DNA from: Hofstenia miamia
Taxonomy: Eukaryota > Xenacoelomorpha > Acoela
DNA length: 64,000 nt
Direction: 5' to 3'
Assembly: GCA_004352715.1 (NCBI GenBank)
Contig: SCFE01000077.1
Span: 924,658-988,657, forward strand
Shown here piece by piece: positions 48,329 through 58,897 of this stretch. The notes under the pieces are model-generated. The model was not told the DNA's origin. It ran no database searches and saw only the letters and a program-made list of their open reading frames with translations. Position numbers and translations under genes: made by a program. How positions within the stretch are numbered: position 1 is the stretch's first letter; each line of letters begins with the position of its first letter.

Positions 48329-51300
48329 ATGACATATGCAATGCTGACAATATCAGAAATATTAGATGTGCCTGCGTATTCCTATACTAAAAATTTTGAC
48401 CCAGTCAAAGATGCAATGAAATTAAGAAAGTGTTTGAATCCACTAAGCATTGATAAAGATGAAATAATGGATGTTATATGCAACCGAAATGAAATGCAAA
48501 GAAAGATTATTAGAAACACCTACTCAGTAATTTACCCAGATCGAAATTTAGAGAATGAATTGTTAGGACTATGTCCGGATAATTTTAGTATATTAATGGC
48601 AAAGCTAATGAAGCACCCCTTATTATCAGCAGTTGAAGAGATTTACACTGTAATCAATTCCGATCACATCGATTCGGCAACACATATCGATATTCTTGTT
48701 GATTGCTCGAATGATGATATTTCCAAAATTAAGAAGCTCTACTCCCTTGTTTATGGTATTTCTATTATTGACAACATTACTAGAACGACCACTGGAAGCT
48801 TTAAAGAATTTTTGATTGGCCTGTTTCAAAAAAACGCCAGAGAAAACCCCGAAGCAGCCGATCGCAGGAAATCTTCAATGGATGCAGCACACTTAGACAA
48901 TGAAGATGACGATATTTTCTATCAGCACAGTGAAGTAAATGTTCTCTTAGGTAATACATCCAATACTTGCTTTACATATGCCTCATCACATTTGTACATC
49001 GACAGTAGCTGAAGGTTTAGTTGTTCAAACAATGCTTGTCAAAATTTCGGGTGGATGAGCCGACCGAAAACTTGCAATTGAAATAGAGTGGAGCTGAACC
49101 ACAACCCTAAAAATATGCCTTGCCAATACTGAAAGAAGCGGCCCATTTGCAAATGTGTGCCTCATTAAAGTATGACCTTGAAACAGTGTTTAATTAAATC
49201 ATTTTCAGTAGACATAGAGTCTTATCAAAGACAATAGTATTGTTCACTTTATCAAAATTTTATCGATATTGAATCTGTCACATATATAAATGATACTACA
49301 GAAAAGAAATTTAAAAGTTGTTCCCCTTCCAAGCCTGGGTTATATTATTTCAATAGAAACAAAATAAAATATAATAAATCAAACTTCTTAGCAAATGATT
49401 TTGAGGCGGCTGATATTTTTTATTTGCCTGCCAAGTTTCACATTTCTCTAATATAATTCCAAATCTGAAAAATTAAATTTTGTAGTGCTTTGTAAGAACA
49501 CCGATTATTATACCTTGCCGATCTTAGTAATTTCTTAACCCAACACAGCCCTGCTTGATCGTTCTCTCCTAACATCAACGTTCGCTATAATCAGAAAAGC
49601 TGCCATATTTGCTTCTATTTTCAAATCTTCGACACCATTGCTCATCTTATTGGCCAATTTCTATTCTTGCCACCTATTTCAATAGTGTCTATCCTCATTT
49701 TGATTGTAATGTTCCCATTTTTAGCTTTAATCTTGATTTTCAAAAAGCTTTTGATAAAGTTCCTCATTGTATCTTACAGACCAAACTTTCGAAATTAGGA
49801 ATAGACTCTTCTTTCATTTCTCTCATCTGCTATTATCTTACTGACAGAACTCAGTTAATTCGTATTGACTCCGTATTTTCTGATGAACGTCCTGTTACTT
49901 CTCATCACGGTATTCATCAGTGATTTCCCTACACTAAATCTAATTTTATGCTATTAGCTAATGACTCACATTTTCTCTTCTGTTCTGAATAGCATAAAGT
50001 CATTCATTGTTAAGGCTAAACTCTAGTAATCTATCAATGGCTTCCATTGAATATCTCTAAAACTGAAACTCTTCTTTTTCATTCTTCTAATGCTTCATAC
50101 GTCCTGTTTTCTATCTAAGTAATGCTCCAATTCATGTTAACCAGAATTTCCGCGATCTTGGTGTACTAATTTTCTCCTCACTTTCCTGATCAAAATATGT
50201 TTCATTTACAAGACGTTCTCCTCTACTCTCCTTATGTCCTCACTGCCGAGTTCAATTAATTCTGCTTCAAATGAATTTTCTATAAATCATAGTGTCTCTT
50301 CACTCTGCTCTAATTCCCAATGCTGGGATCTAAATTCCTCTTCTTCTCTTAAACTTGACAGGCTTTGGCATTCCTTTAACCAAACTAACCTAAAAGCCTT
50401 CTGCTTAAAATTAAACTTTTGCAAATTTCGGTGTACCTCAAGTATGTTGAGCTTTCTTGCTTCAACAAAGTTCTTCTTAGCATTTACAACTTCTATTTTT
50501 CCGATTTTTTTTAAATTCTCAAATCCTGCATATAATTCTTGCTCTTCCTTTAATATCTTGTTTCATCTCCCTCATTCATAAAGCAACTTGCTCTCATAAT
50601 GATTTTTATCGAATAATCACTTTTGCTAACTTCATTATCTCAAATCTAGAAATCGATCTTTGGTCTAACACTAGAATTTTTTAAAAATCCGCAGCTCATA
50701 TTTCTTTTTCTCAATTTGGTCTTCAATGTATATGCGATTTCTTTCCATTTTTTAGCTGCCCCCCTGTCACTCGTTTCTCTAATTTTGCTCATATTTTGCC
50801 AAACTTCTATGATTTAAATAATTGACAAAAGTAAGTAAAATCTATATCCTAGGCATGCTTACTGCTCGCTGTCAAAGAAACCTCGCTCGGACATTTTACA
50901 TTTTCCAAAAAAGATATGAAAAGTCAGTTGAACAGGTCTTAAAATTTAAACTCACTGGCAATCATTTAAAGTCGGTGTTAGCATTCGCAACATGTGCACA
51001 ATCTCCTATTCTCTATGCAGCAAAGAAAATTAACAGTTACCTCTCAAAAGATGCTGATCTCAAATTAATCCGCTGGTTAGTAATATGCTCAAATAGAAAT
51101 AATTTTCAAGAATTGAGTGATATCTTGGCAAATCAATTTGATGTTGATCTATTGGACAAACTCACCAACAGAACGCAGGGAAGTTTCCAAAAAGCAATTT
51201 TAATGTTAGTGAAATTTCAACTTGGGAAATCAGCTAAGCGAAGTGATGCCGCTAACTATGACATAACATTAGAATGGCAAAACACCATCCATGGCCCAAG

Positions 51301-51361
51301 GGTCTCCGAACCCATTGATTTCGATCTAATTTGTAAACGCCGTAATTATGCATTTGTGTGA
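48329..51361 (+). CDS. annexin, two exons, calcium-loop motifs absent
   Basis: Exon 1 is 48329-48950 and exon 2 is 50853-51361. The intron (1902 bp) begins TTAG|GTAATA and ends TATATCCTAG|GC; both junctions are phase 1 and the join creates one glycine codon, giving 376 residues. Four annexin repeats follow: about 24-92 (IMDVICNRNEMQRKIIRNTY), 96-166 (TTTGSFKEFLIGLF), 182-255 spanning the junction (LTARCQRNLARTFYIFQKRY) and 258-330 (KLIRWLVICSNRNNF, TQGSFQKAIL). Annexins bind acidic phospholipid membranes, usually through GxGT(D/E) calcium loops; none of the four repeats keeps GxGT, so binding may be calcium-independent. A basic C-terminal extension follows repeat 4. The intron contains a decayed LINE. 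A six-codon upstream frame starts at 48315. Confidence 0.8.
49540..50815 (+). pseudogene. decayed LINE reverse transcriptase in the annexin intron
   Basis: The frame 49609-49923 contains FNLDFQKAFDKVPHCILQTK, then SFISLICYYLTDRTQLIRID and a degraded G(I)PQG-like block at its end, typical of non-LTR RT motifs. The following 900 bp are pyrimidine-rich on this strand and translate to RT-like fragments with many stops; the YADD block appears only as LANDSH. It lies in the same orientation as the annexin gene. It does not disturb the inferred splice sites. Confidence 0.65.
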
Positions 51362-52383
51362 TTCTATATTGTTTTGCATTTAATATGCAAATAGAGCAGA
51401 TACAACAGTATTTTTTATCGTCAAATGAAATACGATTTCAATCTCAGTCAATCGATTATCTTTATAGGGAGGTTAAAAACCTAATTTGAAATATAACATT
51501 AATAATCAAAATCTCAAGTCGTGTTTTTTCCGAAGAACCTCCTACAGATTTCAGTTTCCATAATTGCGAACTTAGCAAAACTAAATAACATACGGCTCCA
51601 TTACAATCAGAGCTACAATAGAGACTAGCACTGCAAGTGGAAAAATATAAAACGTACAAAAACAAAGAAATAGATATAAACAAAAAATGACAGATTACAC
51701 TTTGTTTAAGTAAGTATTACTGTTAGGCTTAGGATTTTATTGAGTATTCAATAACTCAATTTTTTACTCAATTTTGGTCCTATTACTCAATAAAATAAGA
51801 TAAACTAAGGGCTATCNAAAATAATATTTTTGTAATTTAATTTCAATTGTTCTACACTTGGCCCTTTTGTTCCCAAATTTTTAATTGACTTCTCAACACT
51901 TTGAACATTTTTTGCATTGTTTTTCGTTTAAAGTACCATCATCATTATTTAAATTATTACTCGAAATGACTAATTTTGGATTAAATATCTTCGAATGTTG
52001 AAATTCAATTCTTTGATTGTAGGAGTAATTGTATTACTCAATTGTACATTTTCACATTGATTTTTAAAGCATTTAATGAATTTCGACTTTATGCCACAAG
52101 CAATATCTTCATATTCAACTTTTAATGCATCCGACAATTTTAGTTCACTAATAAAGTCATCAAGATTAGAAAAATCTCTAAATAGCGAGTTTATTCGTCC
52201 ATCCCCTATAACAGGACTAGCCTTTGAAATTTCTGAATAATACATATGATTGTTAATTAAGCAAAAAAATAAATCTTACCGTTTAAAAAAAGTTTGGAAG
52301 AAAATTTTCGAATATAAAATCTAATAAAAATTTAATTACACACATAGCAAAAAAGAAATACTTTATTTTTTTAGTTCCTCTAT

Positions 52384-52836
52384 ATGCATTTAAGTATCCA
52401 CTCTAATTTAACAACACTGGTAAACAATAAAATTATTTTTGATTGTGTTCTGTTTCGAAAAAAACATCAACTCAAGCAGATCAGAATGACTTTCTATGGA
52501 TTGCTTCTTGCTGCTGACACGGAAAAAACTCAAATTGATGACGATCCGCAAACTGTTTTTGATATACAAGCATCTCAATCCGGGCTCATCATTATCAAGT
52601 CTGCTGTGTCTCAAAGATGTAGATTAGGACGGACTTAGCTTTCATATCGTCTTCTCAAAGAGTGTGATTTTAGGGAATTGGAGAATCACGAATTTATCAC
52701 ACACTATCTACAAAATTTTCAATCTAATACAATTCTGTGTGTCAATGAAAGATATCGTCTGAACATTAACTGTCGCAATCCAATGCAGGCAAGCATCTCA
52801 AAGAGTGACATTTCTGATTTACTGAAAACCGCATGA
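52384..52836 (+). pseudogene. unrecognised 150-codon frame with one internal TAG, inside the hAT element
   Basis: One frame runs from ATG at 52384 to TGA at 52834-52836, broken only by TAG at 52636-52638 (codon 85). It reads MTFYGLLLAADTEKTQIDDD near codon 35 and, after the stop, LSYRLLKECDFRELENHEFI. TTTATTTTTTTAG, an acceptor-like sequence, ends nine bases before the ATG. I do not recognise the product; it is not a BED finger or an obvious hAT N-terminus. It may be a second element-encoded protein, a captured host fragment, or an exon with a sequencing error or disabling mutation at the TAG. A chance frame of this length is unlikely but possible. Confidence 0.4.
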
Positions 52837-52972
52837 AGATCATCAAATGCTTTAAACAAGCGCATTGAAATTTTCAACTTTTATGGGCCCGATTGTAATT
52901 GTGTGTGTTTACTCATATTTTATACGCTATTTAATATTTGTATATTTGTGTTCAATGTGCCATCTCTGCGAA

Positions 52973-53154
52973 CCTAAAAAGGCAAAATTTCTAAAATTGC
53001 GGGATGTACTTACATTGCATAATTTATAAATTATAAAAAGTAGTTCCTATTGGCAGCTATATACCTAAAAAGGCAAAATTTCTAAAATTGCGTGATGTAC
53101 TTACATTGCATAATTTATAAATTATAAAAAGTAGTTCCTATTGGCAGCTATATA
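52973..53154 (+). repeat. 91-bp tandem duplication, two copies
   Basis: Units start CCTAAAAAGGCAAAATTTCT at 52973 and 53064 and differ at a single base (GCGGGATG versus GCGTGATG). No N lies between them, so unlike neighbouring duplications this may be a real, recent duplication. Confidence 0.9.
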
Positions 53155-53475
53155 CTGATATCTAAGACAGAAAAGATGATAAATATTTGATTGAAATAGT
53201 AACTGAACAAATAGTCATCACTTATGTTTATTTCCACTTTCATTCGTTTCACTGTTCTGTATATGTATATTAATTTAATTAAATACACATAAATTGCTAA
53301 AGTACGATTTTTGCATCGCTAACAATGGAAGTTTTGCAACCATTGGATGCAGTGGATCTTGTACGTAACCCAAATACAATTTTAAATCTTCCTTTGCACA
53401 TCGAAATTTCAAATATTAAATCAGCCACCTATTTTTATTATTTCTGAAAAATATTTTGCTTTTAATTTAGCTTTG

Positions 53476-54900
53476 AGGATATTTTACCATTTTTTTGCTG
53501 ATCAATTTATTTACGTCATTATTGATGAAACAACAGACGCTCAAAGTCGACCTATCGGAGCAGTTTTGGTTGGAATTTTATGTGACAAAGAATATAAGAA
53601 GCCATTTCTCGTGGAAGCCGTCGAACTGCCAAAAACGGACAACGTGAGCATTTGCCAATTGTTTAATTCCACCATGATCAAACTTTTTGACNAGAGTACA
53701 CAGAGATTATGAACTCAATTAAACAAGAAATTGCTGATCAATTTATTTACGTCATTATTGATGAAACAACAGACGCTCAAAGTCGACCTATCGGAGCAGT
53801 TTTGGTTGGAATTTTATGTGACAAAGAATATAAGAAGTGATTTCTCGTGGAAGCCGACGAACTGCCAAAAACGGACAACGTGAGCATTTGCCAATTGTTT
53901 AATTCCACCATGATCAAATTTTTTGACGGCGACATACCATATGAAAAGGTGAAGCTACTTTTAACCGATGGCACTGCTTATATGATAAAAGCAGGGGCAG
54001 TGTTGAAAAATCTCTATCCAAATCTCAAACATGTAACTTGCCTCACTCACGCAGTTCACCACGTTGCTGAACTTATCCAGACCGGCAATCTGGAAACTGA
54101 TATTTTCATGACTCAAATGCAGCAATTCTTTAAAAATTCTTCTCATAGGAAGCGATACTTCAAGGATACCACTTCTCTCCCATTACCTCCGAATTCGTGA
54201 CTACACGGTGGTGCATGTGGCTTGAGGCAGCATATTACTATTGTACCAATTTCACCACAGTGGCGTCTTTTATTGAATCTTGCGATGAAGACGAATGCCA
54301 TGCTGTCGTTGTCCTGAAAAAAANCTCCCATTACCCCCCGAATTCGTGACTACACGGTGGTGCACGTGGCTTGAGGCAGCATATTACTATTGTACCAATT
54401 TCACCACAGTGGCGTTTTTTATTGAATCTTGCGATGAAGACGAATGCCATGCTGTCGTTGTCCTGAAAAAAAATTGTTTCGAAGGACGTGGTTCAACAGC
54501 AATTGGCCTTCATCACTAGCGCATTTCGGGGAATATCAGAGGCAATCACTCAACTGGAGGGTCGCGGAAAAATCACACAAAGTATTCAAATATACGAAAA
54601 TGTACTTAACAATTTGGCAGCCCCAGAACTTTCCAAGTACAAGGCCAAGTTTGAGAATGTGATTTCCAAGAATCCAGATTTCAAGTTTATGGTGAATGTG
54701 ACAAAAGTCCTTCGGGGTGAGCATGTGCCAGAACTTTCAGTCGGGCCATCAGAAATTTCAAAATTTGCCTATGCTCCTCTCCTATTGTCAGTGTCGAAGT
54801 GGAGCGACTTTTTTCGTACTTCAAGAGACTTCTAAGTCCCCAGAGAGAGCGGTACACAATCGAGCACTTGAAGTGGGCACTGGTTGTTATGTGGAATAAT
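53476..54900 (+). pseudogene. hAT transposase pseudogene
   Basis: Recognised hAT blocks in order: YVIIDETTDAQSRPIGAVLV (catalytic aspartate region), VKLLLTDGTAYMIKAG, LKHVTCLTHAVHHVAE, LPLPPEFVTTRWCTWLEAAY, FRGISEAITQLEGRGK, and, after a frameshift near 54785, SVEVERLFSYFKRLLSPQRE followed by YTIEHLKWALVVMW, the C-terminal HATC dimerisation region. The copy at 53734-53928 has TGA at 53838-53840 where the copy at 53502-53691 reads proline. The segments 54175-54323 and 54325-54477 are also duplicated around an N. A usable start is not clear; ATG at 53324 opens a short frame upstream that soon meets stops. Confidence 0.85.
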
Positions 54901-55016
54901 GACTCTTCTTTGTAAAATTTTTCGTTTTTTACTCAATTTTGAGTTAATTTTTGCTCAATTTAATTGTCAATTTTTGCTCATTTTTTACTCAATAAAATCC
55001 TAACCCTAATTACTGT

Positions 55017-56450
55017 TAATCTCACGAACTATTGAATTTATAAACGATCTACGCGACTGCGTTTGGTCAACTGAAAAGGACTCTGTGAAGGAAATGCAAT
55101 CGAACAAACACGATTGTAGGTGTTGAAGTTGATTGGCTAGCTCTGTATTCACATGGAAATGCCAAAGAGGACAGAGGTAACCTATGACAGACAATATACT
55201 TGCATTGGCGAAGCTCTGTAAACAGATTAGTGGAACGCCAAGTCGGCTAGGATAAGTCGTTGGTTACATTTCATTATTAAATTATTAACAAATTTTAAAT
55301 GAGATAGGTTATTAGTTATAATATAACCAAGTGTTGTGTGTTCTGCGACCTGTTGTATAACAACAGCGTTAACTGTTAGTGGAGGCATATCGTGGGACAA
55401 CTGTTTATTACGTGAAAAATCTATTATCATTTCCTTACATTTTTCTTGGTTGAGCCCCATTTTGTTGTCCCTTGTCCAAATTACAATAGATTAACATTGA
55501 TCGAAACAGATTTTCGCATCAATGCTGTTTGATATTGCGCACAATAGGGTGGTATCATCAGCATATTTAAGCAATAAGCATTTTTGGATTGCAGCACTGA
55601 GAGGATTTGTGTAAATAATGAATAAAATATCGGATAGGAAGCAACCTTGAGGAGAGCCAAATCCTACAACATGGGAAGAAGATAAGGTGTCATTTATACG
55701 TTGATGCCGACCGTGAAGAAAAGACATAGTCATTCTAATTAACCAATCTGGGAAATTTGATTTAATCAGCTTCTTGTAGACAGTGTTATGGTTTATATTA
55801 TTGAAAGCAGCTGTGAAATTTATAAAAAACATTAGGACCTTGGTAGTAAAAACCTCTTGTAGCATAGTCAAAAAACCAAGTTAGGTAATGTGTGATTGAG
55901 CGTCCTTTTTTAATATTCACATTGGTGTATATCAGATATGGTATGGAAATTATGAATCTTTGGTACAGGGATGATGACCTGTTGCTTGAAGCTATTCAGG
56001 TAGCGTTGACTAGAAAAAATGCATAAAATGATTAGATAATATGCATCGGCAAAACTGTCAGCACATCATTTAATTACTCTTGCCAGAACACAAAGAGACT
56101 TTTTCGGGTTTGTGTTTAAAAAGGGGAGGTATACTTCATGCCATGTTGCCGGAATATTCGAACTAGTATCTGAAACAAATATTGAGATTACCAGACACTT
56201 GTCTTAGGAAGAAATGATTTAGCTCGCAGGCAATATTAAAATCATTCCGAGGATTGAATAAGTTAGTGATATTCTGAAAATTAACGGCTTTTCTAGTGTC
56301 ATTGGTTACTTAGCAAACTAGGTTCCATGCAGATCTGCTATCATTACCATTATCTTTGAAATACTTTTCTAAGTAGGCTTGACGTTGTAATTTTGTTTGT
56401 TTGATGATATGACGATGAATGCAAATACGAATATTTGCGAATTTATTTAT
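55017..56450 (-). pseudogene. CR1/L2-like LINE reverse transcriptase, decayed
   Basis: Read from 56450 downward, fragments include KLQRQAYLEKYFKDNG and SRSAWNLV, then (55871-55491) FINFTAAFNNINHNTVYKKL, GFGSPQGCFLSDILFIIYTN and KYADDTTLLCAISNS, then (55460-55227) MGLNQEKCKEMIIDFSRN and TLGYIITNNLSHLKFVNN. These are the RT palm motifs including YADD, followed by the LN..K.KEM..DF and LG..I blocks typical of L2-type elements. Several stops and frame changes show it is dead. It starts directly beside the right target duplication of the hAT element. Confidence 0.85.
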
Positions 56451-56659
56451 TTCTTCAAACTTAAGCGAACGTAGAAAAGTTTAAAGAATTTGTACGCATT
56501 TTGTAATACCAAGGCTATTTGCGAGACAAAAATAAACTAATAAAGCTTTAAAAATGCTTTGGAGCTGTTCTTAAGTGATAAATATAAATACAGATTCTCA
56601 CTTAATAGATTTTTACTACTTTCAATATTTAAAAAATAAATCACGAAAACAGTTTTCTT

Positions 56660-57103
56660 AGAATATATATATATATATATATCCTCGATATATATATATA
56701 TATATATNNNNNNNNNNNNNNNNNNNNNNNNNNNNNNNNNNNNNNNNNNNNNNNNNNNNNNNNNNNNNNNNNNNNNNNNNNNNNNNNNNNNNNNNNNNNN
56801 NNNNNNNNNNNNNNNNNNNNNNNNNNNNNNNNNNNNNNNNNNNNNNNNNNNNNNNNNNNNNNNNNNNNNNNNNNNNNNNNNNNNNNNNNNNNNNNNNNNN
56901 NNNNNNNNNNNNNNNNNNNNNNNNNNNNNNNNNNNNNNNNNNNNNNNNNNNNNNNNNNNNNNNNNNNNNNNNNNNNNNNNNNNNNNNNNNNNNNNNNNNN
57001 NNNNNNNNNNNNNNNNNNNNNNNNNNNNNNNNNNNNNNNNNNNNNNNNNNNNNNNNNNNNNNNNNNNNNNNNNNNNNNNNNNNNNNNNNTATATATATAT
57101 ATA
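56660..57103. other. (TA)n-bordered assembly gap (382 N)
   Basis: TA runs occupy about 56663-56707 and 57090-57103, with N from 56708 to 57089. The left run is interrupted by TCCTCGA. The gap is therefore at least partly unresolved TA microsatellite. Confidence 0.9.
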
Positions 57104-57365
57104 CCTAATGAGAATAATAAGTCTAAATATAATTGTAACCCGACTCGAATCGAACTTGCGAGTTAGGATTCCAAGTCGACTCAAACTTGTCTCGAACATA
57201 AAATTGTCAACAAATTTTGAAATAGTTTTCCTCCGTAAACAAATTGACAAATTTATAAATAGTATTTATTTCATGTTACAAAGTAAATAGGAAATAAAAG
57301 AATATTTTGAACTGTGTTTTTACTTGTTTACTTCTAGTGATAAAAGTGCTCTTTACTTATTTCTA

Positions 57366-58454
57366 ATGCTACTCCGCGTTCTATTAATATCATTTATCAG
57401 TGTTTTTGCAGCGGAAAACTACAAATTGGAATTCGCACAAATAATTTGGCGGCATGGTGATAGATCTCCTGTTTACACATATCCGAATAATCCTGACAAT
57501 TCCTACTGGAAACAAGGTTTGGGACAATTAACCCAATTGGGCATGGAACAGCATTATGAACTAGGAGAATATTTTAGAGAAAGATATCAGGGGTTCATTT
57601 CATCCCATTACTTCCATCAGCAAATCTACATATACAGCAGCAATGAGGATCGTTTGATTGAATCAGCATTATCCGACATGGCTGGTTGGTTTCCTCCTTC
57701 TGATTGGCAGGTGTTTGAAAAAGGCTTAAACTGGCAACCAATTCCAATTCACATAACCGCTGTTTCGGAAGCTGCTTTGCAAGTTGATTGGAAGCATTGC
57801 AAAAAATGGATGCAGATCAACGAAACAGTTACGTCATCTCCTCAGTACTTGGCTAAAATCAATGAAGCAAAACCAATGATGGCTTACATAGCGAATCACA
57901 CAGATGTTGTAGTAAACTTTTTTTCAAATTTGGGGGATATTGCTGACCTTTTCCTTTGTGAAAAATGTCACAACATTACGCCACCTCAATGGTTTGAGGA
58001 AGGCGTTGACTATTACAAATTACAAGAATACTCTTTTTACAGCCAAGTCAACCAATTTTATACAGAAGAAGAGCAAATTATTGCTGGAGGACCCTTATTT
58101 AAAATTATTCGAGACAATATTATAAACAAGACAAAGGGCAATCCAACTGTAGCTGAAAATATCATCATTTATTCTGGCCACGATACTACAATTATCCAGT
58201 TGGCAAAATTAATGGATGTCTACAACAATATTGTTGTACCATACGCTGCTGCTTTGTTAATTGAAATGTATTCTGATGTAGGTAATGATCTTTACATTAA
58301 ATTATCATACCGAAATGAAACTCACGAGGATCCGTTTGTATTAAGAATGCCGACATGTGGATACGAAGAGTATTGTCCAGTTAGCACTTATTTAGACTTA
58401 ACTCAAAATAAAGTGATGAGTTTGCAAGAGTTAAACTCCATTTGCGGATTTTAG
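57366..58454 (+). CDS. secreted histidine acid phosphatase, intronless
   Basis: The protein has 362 residues from the first in-frame ATG. The N-terminus MLLRVLLISFISVFAAE is a signal peptide, cleaved near residue 16. RHGDRSP (29-35) is the family signature with nucleophile His30; SGHDTT (270-275) supplies His272 and acid Asp273. SSNEDRLIESA (91-101) replaces the usual RSTDxDRT block: Arg96 is kept but the preceding arginine is tyrosine. FPPSDWQ and WQPIPIH also match lysosomal/prostatic acid phosphatases. NET, NHT, NIT, NKT and NET are potential glycosylation sites. Cysteine-rich ending CGYEEYC...CGF and no C-terminal membrane segment suggest a secreted or luminal enzyme that hydrolyses phosphomonoesters at low pH. 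TTTACTTCTAG ends 28 bases before the ATG and resembles a splice acceptor. Confidence 0.9.
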   Translation: MLLRVLLISFISVFAAENYKLEFAQIIWRHGDRSPVYTYPNNPDNSYWKQGLGQLTQLGMEQHYELGEYFRERYQGFISSHYFHQQIYIYSSNEDRLIESALSDMAGWFPPSDWQVFEKGLNWQPIPIHITAVSEAALQVDWKHCKKWMQINETVTSSPQYLAKINEAKPMMAYIANHTDVVVNFFSNLGDIADLFLCEKCHNITPPQWFEEGVDYYKLQEYSFYSQVNQFYTEEEQIIAGGPLFKIIRDNIINKTKGNPTVAENIIIYSGHDTTIIQLAKLMDVYNNIVVPYAAALLIEMYSDVGNDLYIKLSYRNETHEDPFVLRMPTCGYEEYCPVSTYLDLTQNKVMSLQELNSICGF

Positions 58455-58523
58455 TCTATCGATAAGTTCTTATTCTTGTAGTAGTTCTACGCAAAAGCAT
58501 TTTTGCTCTAATGTTTATCATTT

Positions 58524-58529
58524 AATAAA
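58524..58529 (+). terminator. AATAAA polyadenylation signal
   Basis: Canonical hexamer 70 bases after the acid phosphatase stop codon, in TTTAATAAATATA. Confidence 0.65.
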
Positions 58530-58855
58530 TATATATTCAGTTAAGATGTTGAAAAGTCAAAGTACATTAGAAATTCTACGGGTCATTCAATTAAAATTCT
58601 GAAGTAATACTTATTAAAATTTTGCTCTTCAAAAAATTTTAATGGATGCAAATTTCTAATAATGTTTTCTATATTTAAGTATTTTGTGTGAACCTTTTTG
58701 CAGATAGTTTCACAATACTGCTTGCATCATATACGGTTTTTACAGGGCTATAAGGCTTATAGATCTCGATCAGCCAGCTGCCCAACCTTATGGGGTCTGC
58801 GCCGCCTATAGTAATCGGCTGTCAGCGGCGCCAACCTCTAGTATATATATACATG

Positions 58856-58897
<42 letters not shown>

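Larger units (their letters stand above)
51724..55008 (+). mobile_element. hAT transposon with transposase and exact 8-bp target duplication
   Basis: Left end TAGGCTTAGGATTTTATTGA and reverse-complemented right end TAGGGTTAGGATTTTATTGA differ at one base and continue identically into GTA. ATTACTGT flanks both ends exactly (51716-51723 and 55009-55016). Subterminal ACTCAATTTT words occur at both ends. Inside are a hAT transposase (53476-54900), an unrecognised frame (52384-52836), a 91-bp tandem duplication and Ns at 51818, 53692 and 54324. Two of the Ns (53692 and 54324) separate duplicated copies, so the natural element is shorter than the 3285 bp shown. It begins 363 bp beyond the annexin stop. 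Confidence 0.9.

Noticed and set aside
48329-49012. Annexin exon 1 and exon 2 as two independent genes
   Set aside because: Each contains only two repeats or so, and a phase-matched GT-AG intron joins them exactly inside repeat 3.
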